A DNA stretch of 64,000 nt from Zychaea mexicana (taxonomy: Eukaryota; Mucoromycota; Mucoromycetes; Mucorales; Lichtheimiaceae), in the NCBI RefSeq assembly GCF_025766255.1, contig NW_026516677.1, positions 1-64,000 of the forward strand, given 5' to 3'. Below are positions 36,522 through 49,553 of the stretch, piece by piece (within the stretch, counting starts at the first letter, position 1; each line of letters starts with the position of its first letter). The notes under the pieces are model-generated. The model saw only the letters and a list, made by a program, of their open reading frames with translations. It was not told where the DNA came from and ran no database searches. Made by a program: the position numbers and the translations under genes.

Positions 36522-36789
36522 AGCTTTTACAGTGACGATGAAAATAGCTCGCGGTACAGTACTTGACAGCACGCACTCAACAACAGATATTGACCTTGCT
36601 CTCTCTCCTGAAAGGACTGTCCTTGTTGGACAGTTTGACGGATATATAACGACAGCCTGCCTGGTCAACTTTGGTGCTACATATTCATGGTATTATTTTA
36701 AAAGGCTGGCGAATAGGCAGAGGTTTCCTATGATATAAGTCCAAGAAACCCCAGAAACGCCTTCTTACTATAATGGAGTAACCAAAAGA

Positions 36790-37830
36790 GCATGAAAGCA
36801 CCGGTGAGTCATTTGAGTTGGCCAATGATCGGACAGCTAGAACTTGTTTCTCGATGCTGTTCATGAGCAGTTTTTTTCCTACGTAATGCCACAAACGGCT
36901 GTCTACATACTCGTATACTATGTTTTGAGTCATGCAGCATTAACGAACATAGTAAAAAAGAATACTTGATTCTGTTGCCTCGTTTTTTAAAGCATACATA
37001 AACAAAACCGATCCCCTTAATAACGAATATAGTTAAAAAGTATATACTTTATTGCGGAAGACTTATAGATCTTTTCCTATACGGTTAGGATCACTTCCTA
37101 GCGGTAATGTGGATGTTTGGAACTGTAAGTATGGTTTGGCCCCATGTCTGAAAACCCCCTATTAAGAAAAAGACAGGTCTGTGCGCTAATATTATATATA
37201 TGTATACAAAAAGTACGGAATTTATGCGCAAAGGTAATGCTACCAGAGTGATGTTTTTCTGCTGTTGTTGATGCGCTGCCGTGTAGGGCTTCATCGGACG
37301 CTGTCGTCGTATATACTACTCATCCTTATGGGATCGATCTTCCACGTAGTTGTGCTCACCATGTCTTTTTCCATTTGCCCGCGGTTCGTGGGAGCATGGG
37401 CAGGCTGTTCAAGATGTTGTTAGTCGAGCTCTCTCTCTCTTGTTCCTTCGTTTTCGGAGGTTAGGTGTGTCGCTCCAAATGCATCGAGTAACTTTTGTAA
37501 AAATCTGCGGGTGGCGTAATGTTCCTAGCGCGCCCCCGTGACAGCACCCCATTGACAGCCCTTCAACGGGTATGACGGGTGCATTTCGCCATTTGATCAT
37601 TCCGGGTGTCGTTCATCCATGGAAAGCCGCTAAGTTTTGAACCAGTCCACCCTACGCTGTGGTCGAAGACACACTGGATTGTCTTGAGCTTGAGATATTT
37701 ATGGATTAAACTGTTTGGTTCATAAGGCATGTGCACGTCTGGGAAGGCCGTTGATGTTCGCACTACGTTTTAAAAGACTTGGAAGCATATATCGAGTAAA
37801 AAGCTAATTTGGTATGTATTGATGTTTAAC
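36790..37830. repeat. Decayed dispersed repeat, copy B
   Basis: Its left part (36790-37060) and right part (37735-37830) match copy A at 10.1-10.5 kb. About 670 bases between them are absent from copy A, either an internal deletion in A or an insertion in B. Broken minus-strand frames (for example around 37763-37563 and 36930-36690) suggest a dead coding element. The family and ends are not known. Confidence 0.5.
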
Positions 37831-40129
37831 CAAATGTTTTATCATATGATAATGTATCTTAGGCAGAGTGTAATAATGTGGTTCACCACAATGTACGTAT
37901 ATGTTTGCGCTCTAACACTCCCCCACACACAACTAGCATCATACAAATCACAGAACGCGGTCGATAGCTTTAGACACAATCTCTATGTGGCGCAAGCATA
38001 ACAACGAACGCCATATCAGTATGTAGTGTTGTCATCGGCACTGACAGCAAAGCAGTTTCTTCAAACCCATTGATATACACAGAGAGAGACGACTGTACTG
38101 ACTAGAACTACAACACGGACGACACTACATCAGATCGATGACTACGATTGCAACGCGCTTTTAGACAGAGGAAACAAAAGAGATTGTGGTATGCAGTCGA
38201 GGAAGCGAATCCGGAACGCAGCACTTAGCACCTATACCAAAACAAAATATACACCTTCTATCGATGATGTTGAGGATGAATTTAGGGTATTTAATACATA
38301 TCACGTCTAGACTTTGTTTTTGCGTATGATACACACATAGTTTTTTTTATTCTTGAGGACGCTTTATGTGGTTTTGAGCAAAAGTTTAATTATAGCTAGT
38401 GCACATGACATTGGCAGGATGGAAGAGACAAAATCAGGGAAAGGTAGAATTATATGTAGTTGAAGACACTGAAAGAAGCTACTCATTTGTAGAAGGCTGC
38501 CAAATATGATATCAAAATAGGATTGGATTTTAGGCCAATTTAATAGTTTTTTTGCTATACATACATAACCGGGACAACTTTCTCTTTATTAAAGAGATGT
38601 ACTATATGATCGTACATAAGACTCTAGTATGATATACATTGTGATTATAATTACATAGTATAGTACGTTTAGTTTCATCACAATGAAAGGCTAAAAAAAA
38701 GTGTGCCGTGGTGTGAGTCATTAGGCCTGCAGTCCGCTTCCTTATGGCACGATATGATGATTGATGTTGCTTTTGTCTGTCAAACTTTACATTTACCACA
38801 GAATATAAGCAAGTCGATACACATATACATTTACACACAACAAAGAAAAAGTTACTACTGTAAGTTTGGAGATGACGTTAGTCACCCCACCCCACCATCC
38901 CGATTGATCCTCTTTTCAATTATAGAATTTCGGATGATGCCCGGATCTCGTCGAGTCCAAACTGGGCGGAAATGTGTTACAAGACACACACACATTACTT
39001 GTGTACCACATGTAACAGCTGCAAGGCCGGGGGCCTTGGTTAAAAAGCCCAACAACAAAGAAATTTGTTTTCCCTCTTCCGACGACGGATCCGTAGTCAA
39101 GTTTGTAAAAAGAAATGTTAGATGATGATGATGGGAATGACAACAACAACAACAACAAAATAAGGATAACTTGAGAGGTTATCCCGGGTCCCCTCCGCCT
39201 CCTCCATTCAAATCGTTTCTTCTTGCTCCATTTCGGTGTGTGTGTGTGTGTGAGAGGCGCGCGCAAACGCGTAAATCAATGGTTGTTTATGAAAAAAAAT
39301 CTGCGAGTCATCGAGAAAGCAACTGTCATTGTGTGCAGCTGATGCTACGGGTGTGTGTGCGCCAAGAGTAGCATTTATTAAACCATATTGCTTCGGGACT
39401 TGACATAATAATTAGAGAGTGCCTCGCCCATCCTCCACAACTTCCCTCCCCCAAGAAAGAACACGAATGTATTAAAGCCCACTCATCTTCTTCTTCCTTC
39501 TCGTAGTCATGAGTACATATTTCGCTTTTCTTCGGGGAAACAGAGTTTGGATGGATGGCTGATCCAAGCCTATTAATCTAATATCTATTTTGGTTTTAGT
39601 ATAGTAGATGTATATACAGAGCGGTGGGGTGGGAGATAACGTAATAAAAAAGAGACAAGACTGGGGTTTTCCCTCGGGGCTTTTGCCTGAAATGTCCATC
39701 CTAATACGTTACTATATACCAACTAGTGACGACGTGAATGCTAACGGTAGGATTGTTTTTGCCATGTACTAAAATTATCGTAAGCGTTGTTTGCTTGTGG
39801 CCATATAATGATACACATGTATATTTTCTTTGTATACCGTGTACGGGAAAAGAAAGAAACGCAAACTCCTGCATGCACGGATCACATACTTTTTTTTTTC
39901 TTTCGGAGGATCCACTCCATTCTTCCGAGAATAAGGGGTAACAAATAAAAGGGGGGGCATGTGTGATTGAATATAAAGTTCAAATAAAAACCATATACGA
40001 AATCATTGATAGAGATGGGTTAGCGAGCAGCTCTCTCCCTTCCCTTTCATTTTCGGCCGAGAATGAGTTGTTGTTGACGAACTATGATGGGGTGCATCAC
40101 ATCAAATAATGCCCCCAAACCACCGAGAG

Positions 40130-40150
40130 AAAGAGAGAGAGAGAGAGAGA
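40130..40150. repeat. GA microsatellite
   Basis: A GA run in gene-poor DNA. Similar GA/CT runs occur at about 43066-43082, 45271-45290, 48633-48655 and 49677-49699, mostly in introns or spacers. Confidence 0.8.
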
Positions 40151-40262
40151 GGGGAGCCGAGCAACAAATAAGACACATCTATATAGTGTCAGCTGGGTTC
40201 CCGAGATATATTTTCGACAGTTCATTGTTATGTGTTACTACAGCATTATTTTGACGGACCAA

Positions 40263-40311
40263 GGGGGGGGGCTGCTATAAGGCCCCTCCTGCAGCAGAAC
40301 AGCCCCCCCCC
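40263..40311. repeat. Perfect 12-base G/C inverted repeat
   Basis: Nine G followed by CTG (40263-40274) is mirrored by CAG followed by nine C (40300-40311), with a 25-base loop. It could form a very stable hairpin. No gene is adjacent, so a terminator role is not supported. Confidence 0.8.
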
Positions 40312-41190
40312 GGTTTATCGTGACACTGCATGGAACAAATAAGGTATCGATTGATTACATTTCAGGAATGGGTTGTGGTGTGTGTGTATACTTACCGAAA
40401 AAATAAAAAGGGTGCCAAATGCGATGTATAGAATTGGGACGATACTACGTTATTCTGGGCTCGAAGCTCGAGAAATATATACATCTATTAAGCGCCGAAG
40501 TCCAATCAATTGCCTTGGAAACGGTTGGTTGGCTACGGACCCACACTATACACAAACACAGCGGATTCATTCTCCGGGGGGAGGGAGCGGGGAATCCGAC
40601 CAAAAGGGAGAGGGGTATTTAAACAAGTCGCAAGTGAAAATTTTTTCAAACTTCACCTTTCACCGTTCTATATCCTGTGGTCTATTCTTTTCAATGAATT
40701 GTTTACCCTTCGGGAAAAGTCCGGAAGAATATGATGCTTTTGGTTTGCCCGTTAATAACGAGAATTTTTTCCTTACACTAAAGGGTTTTCTCACAGCGTG
40801 TGGCAATAAAGCGACATTTATTTGACTCTTGAGAAATTTTTATTTAAAAAAAAAAGAAAAAGATAATAATTATAACTTTTTTTGTTTTGTGTGTGTATTA
40901 AGGGAAAAGCAAACTACGGGTTGTTGTGTTGAGGGGACTGTGTGTGTATTTTGTGAGGTTTGAGCGAGAGAGATATATATACACGCGCACCAGGGGGAAG
41001 GAATTACACAGAGGGTGGTAATATTTTGTTTTCTGGGGATGATTGCTTGATTGAAAACATAAAGTAATAGTACTAATAATGATAATAACGATAATAATAA
41101 TAATAAAAGGAAGGAAATATATACAACAGATATTGGGGTGGCTTTTTTTTTGTTTCCTTTTTTTTTTCTCCTGGGAGGGATGAAGTATTA

Positions 41191-42876
41191 TTACTGGCCT
41201 TCCCATGAGACGGTGAATTCAGACGAGTTGACGACCACACGCGCCGCAAGAGGCAACGAGGCGGATGGCGAAAAGAAGGGGCGCTCGCCGGCATCGACGC
41301 TCAACCGCTGCAGCAACAATGATGCGCGGACGGTATCGACCTGATCATCCGAGCTCGTCGAGGACCACCCGGGCAATGTGGCGTGGAGCAATGGGAGAGT
41401 GTACGAAGAAGAAGAAGAAGAAGGAGAGTCGGAGTCAGAGGAGGAGGACGACGACGAAGAGGATGAAGAAGAAGAAGAAGGCGAGACGCGTGGCAGTAGA
41501 ACCGTGTGCTTGGTGCTCATGGCATTGTTGTTGTTGTTGTTGTTGCTGCTGCTGCTGCTGTGGCGCACAAATGGCGAAAATGGAAACCGAAATGAGCTAG
41601 TGTGATGCGAAGGCGGAGGCGTCTTGCGACGGGCAAACGACGGAGATGGCGTGGTGTTTGCCGGTGATGAGGGTGCTTCGTCTGTGCTAGGGGACGGCGT
41701 TGAGTCATTGTTCAACAAGCGCGCGACGGACATGCTGCTGCTGCTGCTGCTGCTCGAGTCGCGTGTTCGTCTCATTGACGGGCGGCGTGATGTGGGTGCT
41801 GCTGGTGGTGGTGGTGACACGACCGACTCGACCGAGGAAGAGGACGATCGTCGGCGATAGGGGGCTGGTGCATGATGATGATGCTGCTGCTGCTGCTGCT
41901 GATGATGGTATGGATGATGATGATGATGATGATGGTTGTTGTTGTTGTTGTTGTTGTTGTGCGAAGGAGGAGGAGGATGATGATAATGGCGTCGACCTAC
42001 CATGGATTTACCACCGCCACCCACTGCTGTCGTCGTCGTGGTGGTTGTCGTAGCTGCATTGTTATTGCGTCTTTGATGATGATGATGATGATGGTGAGCG
42101 GCGGAGCGATGCGGTGCTGCGCTTTTTGGATCCAATAGCAAGCAGCCATAATCTTCGTGTGTGGGTGGCAGACACTCGTCTGCAAAGTTGGGCCCAAACA
42201 AAGGAACAAGCTTGTCGCGGATCCGCCACGCCGTACGTCGACAGAGTGTCTTTGCGTGCTCAAAGGGCATCCAGGTGCCTTGGATCTTTAGGAATCCACC
42301 ACGGATCTTGGTCACCCCGAGCTCAGGATTGGAATCAACAACGCGCACAATGTCTGCCTTGGAATTACCGAGACATTTCCAAATCCCAGTAAAGTGTACA
42401 AAGCCTACATATATACACACACACACACGAAGGGCGAAAGCATTAAAAAAACGGGTTCCTCTCACTCATTCTTTGACGATCCCTCCCCCTTGAAAAAAGA
42501 TGCATTCTTTGTTTTCTTTACCTGTCTCGCGATCCCACATGATAGGTTGCGTGCCAGCCATGTACTCATAGACTAACGATATCCCACCCAAAAGTCAGTC
42601 CATTTGTCAATCTAAAGGGGGGGGGGGTGTGAGGGGGCACAGCGTTCCCCGAGGAAATAGGATTTGTGTATATAAAAACTTACCGGGAATATAGCCACGC
42701 ACATCGAGAGACGTCGAGTATTTGGCACGCGTGATCTCAAACTCGTCGTCGACATCATCGACCATACCAATGTAAGGGCGGAAGAGTGGATTGTCGTTCT
42801 CGTAAGCCTCGGGTGACTCTGGAGCGGCGTAAGGCTCGATGTCCATGTCTTTGTGTGTAGCAGCTGAATTCATCAT
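41191..42876 (-). CDS. APSES/KilA-N transcription factor, Xbp1-like
   Basis: Three exons (42876-42684, 42572-42522 and 42404-41191) encode 485 residues. The N-terminal third forms an APSES/KilA-N DNA-binding domain (about 60-170): YEYMAGTQPIMWDRETG, then VHFTGIWKCLG, SKADIVRVVD, KIRGGFLKIQGTWMP and LVPLFGPNFADECLPP. The KIRGGFLKIQGTW...LVPLFGP pattern is that of the yeast Xbp1-type subgroup, repressors acting in stress and starvation, rather than the StuA/Sok2 type. The remaining 300 residues are low-complexity His, Asn, Gln, Pro and Ser runs encoded by near-pure triplet repeats (for example about 41420-41480, 41524-41560 and 41870-41960), with no further domain. The first of two adjacent ATGs is chosen. 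It is nuclear by family. A 3.9-kb spacer separates it from divergent TAF4. Confidence 0.9.
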
Positions 42877-43898
42877 TATTCTCTCGAATTCAAGAATTGT
42901 TAAAAGAGAAAGAGAGAGAGAGAAAGGAGGGCAGTTAGGAAGGAAAAACAAAAGAAAACAAAAAAAAAAGTCGAGTATTTATAAAAAAAAAAAAAGCACA
43001 GTTGGATCGAAAAATTTGGGGGTGTGCATGTATGTGGAGAGACAGAGAGAGACAGAGATCGAGAGAGAGAGAGAGAGAGAGAGGGGTCAAGGCGAAATGA
43101 GTCTCTTTTTGCCCTGAGGTGAAAGGGAGGGGGGGGGGTGGGACGTGCATGCGAGATGGAAAAAAAGTGGTGTGTGACGATAGCAACTGCCGAGAAATGT
43201 TAATTTATGCTTTTCTTTTTTGGAGACTGAGAGAGAGAGAGAATGTCCCCAAAGTCGCGCAAACAACCACACAAGAAAAGCAGCAGCATGTCGATCCTGG
43301 CTTAGTCCTTCCTTACACGCGCGTGTATGATATCCTAGAGCACACCCATGGCATCATATTCTACCATGGCCTCGTCATTTCGTTGAAGGGTTCTTTTCTT
43401 TTCTTCCTGTCAAGAAACGTGTCGTCGAGTGTCTTTACGCTCGACTATGGGAAACAATCCCCATCCCTACTCATTCCACAAAGACTCTCTCTCTTTTTTG
43501 GAACTTGGAAAAGAACTACTAGAAGTCATGGAGAGAACGAGTCCCATGACATGTGGAAGGAATGGCCGCATTTCTCTCTCTCTGTGTGTGTGTGCTATGT
43601 TGATTTGTTTATGATGGGATTGCTAACTACTACTACTACCATTTGCACTATTCCTGGTCTTACTGACACCGGGGAGATGCCTCTCTTGTTGTTGTTGTGT
43701 CTCGATCATCCGTTTTATTCCCTTGGCGTATTTTATTATTGTTGTTGTTGTTGATAAAAAAGAAACTCCTGTGTTTATCTTTCCTCGCCGGGAAAAAACT
43801 GCATACCAATAGCCATGCAAGCAGAGTTGAAAAGTCAGCCGTTCCCAATGCGGTGGGTGTTAAGCCAAAAGAATTCCTCAGGCCCGCAAAAAGGCTAG

Positions 43899-43926
43899 TA
43901 CTACTACTACTACTACTACTACTACT
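43899..43926. repeat. TAC trinucleotide microsatellite
   Basis: About nine TAC units in the APSES-TAF4 spacer. A second run of the same motif lies at about 44873-44900. Confidence 0.8.
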
Positions 43927-46652
43927 CTGTGGCAGGCAGACAACCCCCACTCCCTCACTTTGACGATTTACTTTTTTTACCCCTTAAAAAATGACTCGGC
44001 CATCTCTCCCTCCCCCCAACACACCAAAAACTAAACTACATATTATATCCCGAGAAACAAACTTTCGAATTTACGAAATTGTTCGGGGGTACCCTGGTGT
44101 ACTAAATAGTGTCATGAACTCCAATTTCAATATTCTTAAAGAGAGTGTGTGTTTCTCGGGTCCTAGAGCGATTGTCACTGTGTCCAACATCCCCAATGGT
44201 CCTACAACGACCGACGGTGATTTGCCTCGGGCTTCTTCGGACCGAGATTTCGGGTTTATCATTGCGTGGTCTTGTCTTGAGGTAGAAATACTTCACCAAT
44301 CCCCCCCCCACACCCGAAGACTATGCTTTCTTTTTTGGCGGGTTGGCCAGTGCATGCAAATTGAACGCTATACTCTCTCTCTCTCCCTCCCTCCCCCCCT
44401 CCCACCCCGACCCCTCGCAGGCACCTCCCCCCCCTATTTCTACAAGTGTCGTTTCGTCAAGATGCATGGCCTGAAGGATGGTCATGTACCCGAGTGTGCG
44501 TGCTATCATTGGAAATAAACGCGCTTGCTCGCTCACTTACGGGCCAAGGGCTCTAGTGTAAAAAGTTTGACATAAGCTATAGGTCCAACTGTCACCCGTG
44601 TTTGCAAGTTTGCCTTCCTTTCCCCGGGGTCCCGTTGTTGATGTTGTTGTTGTTGTGTGCTCTCAAAGAGTTGCCGCAAACAATCACGCTGCTCCACGCT
44701 ATCGTGTCGAAATCCTGTGACCCCGCAGGGTGGATCAGCACGTCATTTAAAAAAGGATCGCTTTTGTTGTATTACCTATCATCCTCCACGTAATCTCTAC
44801 CTGCCTACCTACTTGCTCCTTTTTTTTTTCCCGGCTAAAAACGCGGTCCTCAGGGGGGGGGGTTGCTGCTTCTACTTACTACTACTACTACTACTACTAC
44901 CAGCAGCCATGTACTAAGAGAACCACACAAGGGGGGAGAACGGAGGTGTGTGTGTGTGTGTGGGACCAAAAGTTATTCTCGAGAAAGAACACTGAAGCAG
45001 CAAGGGTTTTGTCACAGAGTTACTAGCAGACTGTATAATATGCATGTCTTGTACATTAGCTGTGTGTAATAACACTACATACTACAGGACAGCAACTACC
45101 TGGCCTCGGTCTGAAAAGAAATAATCGTTTGGGTGACCCAGGCTTATCACTTTTTTTCGAAAGAATGTCTACAAAACACCACACCGGACCTCTGAGGACA
45201 ACAGCAACAACAACAACAATAACAGAAACGCAACAGCAATCCGGACAATATCGAAATAACGGGGGCTCTCTCTCTCTCTCTCTCTCTCTCTGGCTTCTAC
45301 TAGTAGTACTATCATACAAGTTGTCATTCACTGTGGGGGAGTGGAGAGTGGGATGCAGAAATGTTTTGTTTTTTCTTCTTCCCTCGGATGCACCCGCAAA
45401 ATACTTGTTACTCTCACTTGAACTATGACAGAGTCTGCCTCATGTAATGTCTAGTACATGTAATCCATCTCGAAAACGAAACACGCGGGGCTGGTTTTGA
45501 GGAGATCTCATTAATTGCCTTTGAGGATATTTTTTGGGGTCCAAACGTGCATATGCGTCTCTCTCTCTCTCTCTCCATCCCCGGTGGGAGGAGCTGCTGC
45601 TGCTGCTGCCTTTTGTGGTGTGTGCCTGGTTCCCGCCCATTTAATAAAAACCAAGGGATATATTGAAAACGATCAGAGCAGCTACAGATATCATCAACAC
45701 ATCTTTTGGTCATTCGGTAAACTTTTTCAAAACCCCCAGAGTCTCCTTCTTTTCTTGCTTTCCCCCCCCCTCATATACTCCACCCTCGGAGCGTATGTTG
45801 TCTCGAGGAGACCCATGTTGTGTGGGTCACTACCGAGACTATAAACCTGTATAGTAGTGGGTTGTCAGATCACTTGCATAGTGGAGTTCGTTATGACAGG
45901 CTTTTAAGAGTGAGTATGTATGTACTGGACACTGAAAGAGCTTATCAAAAGAGAGAGAGAGAGAGAGTTGTGTAATGTTTATCTGTAAAATATGCAAGCG
46001 GCAAAGAGGGGATGTCAGGTGAAGGAAAACCCCATTCATGCCATCGAGGTTTTGGCAGATGTACCTGGGAACTATCATCTCGCCACTATGATACGAGCTA
46101 CATACATAGTAACGATAGGAGGAAAATAAAAAACAGATCATTTTCTCCCCGTTCTCAGGACAAGAAGGTTGCCCGTCCCACATATTCATATGTGCTCTTA
46201 TACATACACATCAAAATAGACTGTATGTAGTAGCAGTGCCTTGTAATAATGTACGTATATTAAACCATTTCTTTTTTGTATTTCGTCGTGACAGTGACAA
46301 ATAATGCCACTGCCCACCAGCAGCACACACAACTGTACTTACTATCCTATGAAATGTATGCTGTTTGTGCATGATGTCTGCTCGAGTTTAATATGTGCCG
46401 TAATAGAAAGAGTTGGCTGTGTAAAGTGAGGAAAATAGCCACTTTTCAACACGCATACCACGTCAGTTCACCCAAAAGATGAACAAAAGCGTGTCGCGTG
46501 TCGCTGCGGATTAGCCAATCAAATTACGTGATTTTCCAACACACACACACACACACATAGAAGAAAAAAATTGCTACGAGTAAGAAACGAAAAATGTATG
46601 CTTATCCTTCTTTGCAACAGTTTGATGCTATTGTGGCATGTATCATTATCTT

Positions 46653-46681
46653 GTGGTGGTGGTGGTGGTGGTGGTGGTGGA
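46653..46681. repeat. GGT trinucleotide microsatellite
   Basis: About nine GGT units about 140 bases upstream of the TAF4 start, probably in its promoter or leader. Confidence 0.8.
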
Positions 46682-46815
46682 AGAGGATTTCACTTTAAAG
46701 CAGTGGGTGTGATACACCCAGATTCTCGCTTTTTGTGGGAAAGTGACTGCCGCGCGACCCGAATTTCGCTTCTTTCCCTTTTTCTCTTTAAAACTTATTG
46801 GAGACGACGACGACC

Positions 46816-49553
46816 ATGGCTGACCAGCAGCACCAAGATGGTCAACAACAACAACAACAGCAACAACAACAACAAGCACCAGCGCAACAGCAGCAGCAGC
46901 AGCAGCAGCATCCAGACTTGAACTTTTCAATTCAAGACATTCTAGGTGACCATGGCGCAAACAATGCATCTTTTCCGATCGTACAGCACAATCCAACAGG
47001 CAATGGAGGCGGCAGTGAAGACGGATCGCAATACGCGCACTTGCCTGCTGAACTCCAACACATATTTAGCAATAATGGCATTGACGATTTGTCAGCTGCT
47101 GATCCTGCAGTGCAACAACATGTGCAAGAAATATTATGGAATAGTAATATGAATAAAGATCAACAACAACAGCAAAAGCCATTGAATGTTGTTTCGCCTT
47201 CGTCGTCGTCACAACAATCAACAACAACAACAACAACAATAGCCACGCCAACAACGAGTATGAACGCAATACCTACTCCTTCACAAGCACACATTCAAGC
47301 TGCTACTCAATGGCTAATGCCTACATCGGCACCAATGTCCGTACCGCCTCCACAACAACAACAACACCCACAATCCATCGTGTCGCATACTCCTACACCT
47401 CCACTCATCCCACAACAACATACACCACAGTCTCAACCTCAACAACAGCATCCTCCTTCACAACCGCAGCCAGGAAGTAAGAGTCTGTTGAAACAATTTT
47501 AATTTTCCTTTTTGCTCAGCCATATCACACACGTGTTTGTCTCCTGACCTCTTTTTTTTTGTCTATATAGCTACGACCTTGTTAGAAAATATCATATCAC
47601 AACTTTCTCCAGAACGAAAAGAAGATTTCTTGGGATTGTTCCGACAATTACAGGTAAAAAATTTCGAGTTTGGGAAAAGTTGTATTATGTAGACTTATAT
47701 TATTCTGCTGTAAAAAAAAAAAAAAGACCAATTCAGTCAGTCCCGAACAATTCTATATCCGAGCCAAATCCATGTTAGGTCAACAACAGTATCAACAACT
47801 CGAAGATTTGAAGAACAAACCAGGTCCTCAAGATGGGAAAGATACTGACAAGAAACGTGCTGCTGCTGCTGGTCCAAGCCAGCAGAATAATGCACACATG
47901 GCAGGATTAGTGTAAAGTATATTTGATGTAAGAGAGAGAGTGTGTGTGTCCATTGAGACTCACTCAATCATCTATATATGTAGAACGCCACAAATGAAAC
48001 GAGCCAAAACCGAACATAATAATAATAATAATAACAGTAATAATAATAATATACCACCCGGCATGCCAATGGGTCCACCACTGAGTACTCCCATGAACCC
48101 TGCCATGTTTAAACAGCAAGCACCAGTACAAAACATTGCTGGTCTGCAAATACCTCGGGCAGGTGGACCTACTGCACTTCCGGGACAAGCTACTACTACT
48201 ACTACTACTGCTCCTGCGTATGTATATTTATCAATTCTCTGAAATCAAGTGAATTATTACGACAAAGAAACTAAAACGTTCCCTGTGGGATGGAATAATT
48301 AGCAAACCATCAACATCTACTCCTGCACCTGGACAAGCTGCCTCTGGTGATCGGATCGATTACGATACGCTTACGGATGTGATGGGTTATGCGGGCGTCG
48401 ATTTAAGAGTATGCTAGGAAAAGGAGGTGGGGAACAGGGCGTGTCTATAAATGAGAGATAGCTGATTGAGGGTTATTTTCTTCTACGTGAGTGTAGGAAG
48501 AAGAGCAGCACTTTATGAAGGATGGCGAAATGACAGGAGGTGTTTTACCCGATGGTGTAGATCGATCCAAAACACAAGAGTTCATGAATCCTGAGCTATT
48601 AAAAGAGCGTGTGCTCGAATTAGGTAAACACAAGAGAGAGAGAGAGAGAGAGAGAAAAGTTTGGGCTGTCTAACTTATTTTGCAATTTTTCAGCAAAACC
48701 ATTCGCACTTGGAAAACTCGACAGCGACTTTGTATCGTACCTAGCGCTGGCTACGCAAGAACGTCTACGAGGCCTTGTCGAACACATGGTCGTCGCATCC
48801 AAACACCGAACCATGTCACAACACGTCAGTGCACCACCGCCCGTGGACGAAAACGGCCATCCACTCTACAAAGTCATCGTGCAACAAGATACCAAAAAAC
48901 AGTTGTTAGCCATTGAACGTGCCGAACGTGAAGAAGAGCAGAAGCGGAAGGAGGCCGTGGCTGATAGGGAACGACGGTCGCAGATGGGTAAAGACGGCGC
49001 AGGCGGTGAAGAAGGCCGGTCAAAGAGTAAAAAGAAGGACAAGGAGTCGGCACAGCAGCGCGGTGGTGCCGGTGGTCTCAATGATGGCTTGAACAAGAGC
49101 GGCAGCGTTGCGAGTGAGACGGCTTTGATGAAGGCGATTGGTGGTGTTCGCAAGAGTTGGATGTTAGCAGGCAATGCACGGGATCAACAGGCAGGCGCTG
49201 CTCCCGGTGGAACAGGTTCACAACAAGCTGCTACTGCTAGCAGTGGTGGGGATACAAGTGCACCAGGAACACCTGGCGCCGGTGGTGGTGGTGGTGATGA
49301 TAGCGGACGTGGTCGTGGTCGACCGCGCGGCCGTAAGGCGGGCGATGCCAAACGAGGCCGTGGTCGAGGTCGTGATGTGGGTGGATTGTTCTTACCTCCT
49401 TCAACCATTGGACGACATCGTCTCGGTGACCCGGCTTCACGCAAGATCACGGTGCGAGACGCGTTGTTTGCTCTGGAACGCGATTTCCAAGCTGCCGGTC
49501 GAGGAGGTGGCCAACGCACCTTGCTCAAAACTTACAACCAATGGTTAAAATAG
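46816..49553 (+). CDS. TAF4: TFIID subunit 4 (TAF4)
   Basis: Seven exons (46816-47476, 47571-47653, 47727-47911, 47984-48217, 48303-48408, 48497-48623 and 48694-49553) encode 751 residues. TAF4 is a core subunit of TFIID that pairs with TAF12 through a histone fold. Residues 1-220 are Gln/Ser/Thr-rich. A compact helical segment, LLENIISQLSPERKEDFLGL to QQQYQQLEDL (about 223-270), resembles the TAF4 RST-type region. The C-terminal TAF4 domain starts at about residue 405 (DYDTLTDVMGYAGVDL) and contains the histone-fold helices (LLKERVLELAKPF...SYLALATQERLRGLVEHM). It then has a charged linker with an RGRGRPRGRK-like AT-hook and the conserved end RKITVRDALFALERD...TYNQWLK. The first true ATG is 46816. 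Its 3' end converges on the Kre9-like gene with 234 bases between. Confidence 0.92.

Larger units (their letters stand above)
36522..41190. other. Gene-poor region with repeat remains
   Basis: About 4.7 kb without a supported gene. It contains repeat copy B (listed separately), a strong G/C inverted repeat at 40263-40311, a GA microsatellite at about 40130-40150 and several poly-A runs. The last 400 bases are the AT-rich 3' flank of the APSES gene. Confidence 0.45.
42877..46815. other. 3.9-kb spacer between divergent APSES and TAF4 genes
   Basis: No gene is supported, although several open frames longer than 100 codons exist. They are made largely of simple-sequence runs and match no family. 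The spacer is dense in CT/GA, TAC/CTA, GGT and poly-C tracts and probably holds long 5' leaders and regulatory DNA for both transcription-factor genes. Confidence 0.5.

Noticed and set aside
41265..42138. Long forward open frames rich in Leu, Val, Met or Glu opposite the APSES gene
   Set aside because: They are the antisense of triplet-repeat runs in the APSES tail and show no domain.
43119..43754. A 211-codon forward open frame in the APSES-TAF4 spacer
   Set aside because: It is made of microsatellite translations and has no recognisable family, splice context or start context.
43991..44518. A 175-codon forward open frame
   Set aside because: Proline and serine runs come from CT-rich DNA; there is no motif, and frames on the other strand are equally open.
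46830..46912. Regular CAA/CAG repeats that might suggest a CRISPR-like array
   Set aside because: They are simple codon repeats for poly-Gln in TAF4, without unique spacers; the genome is eukaryotic.
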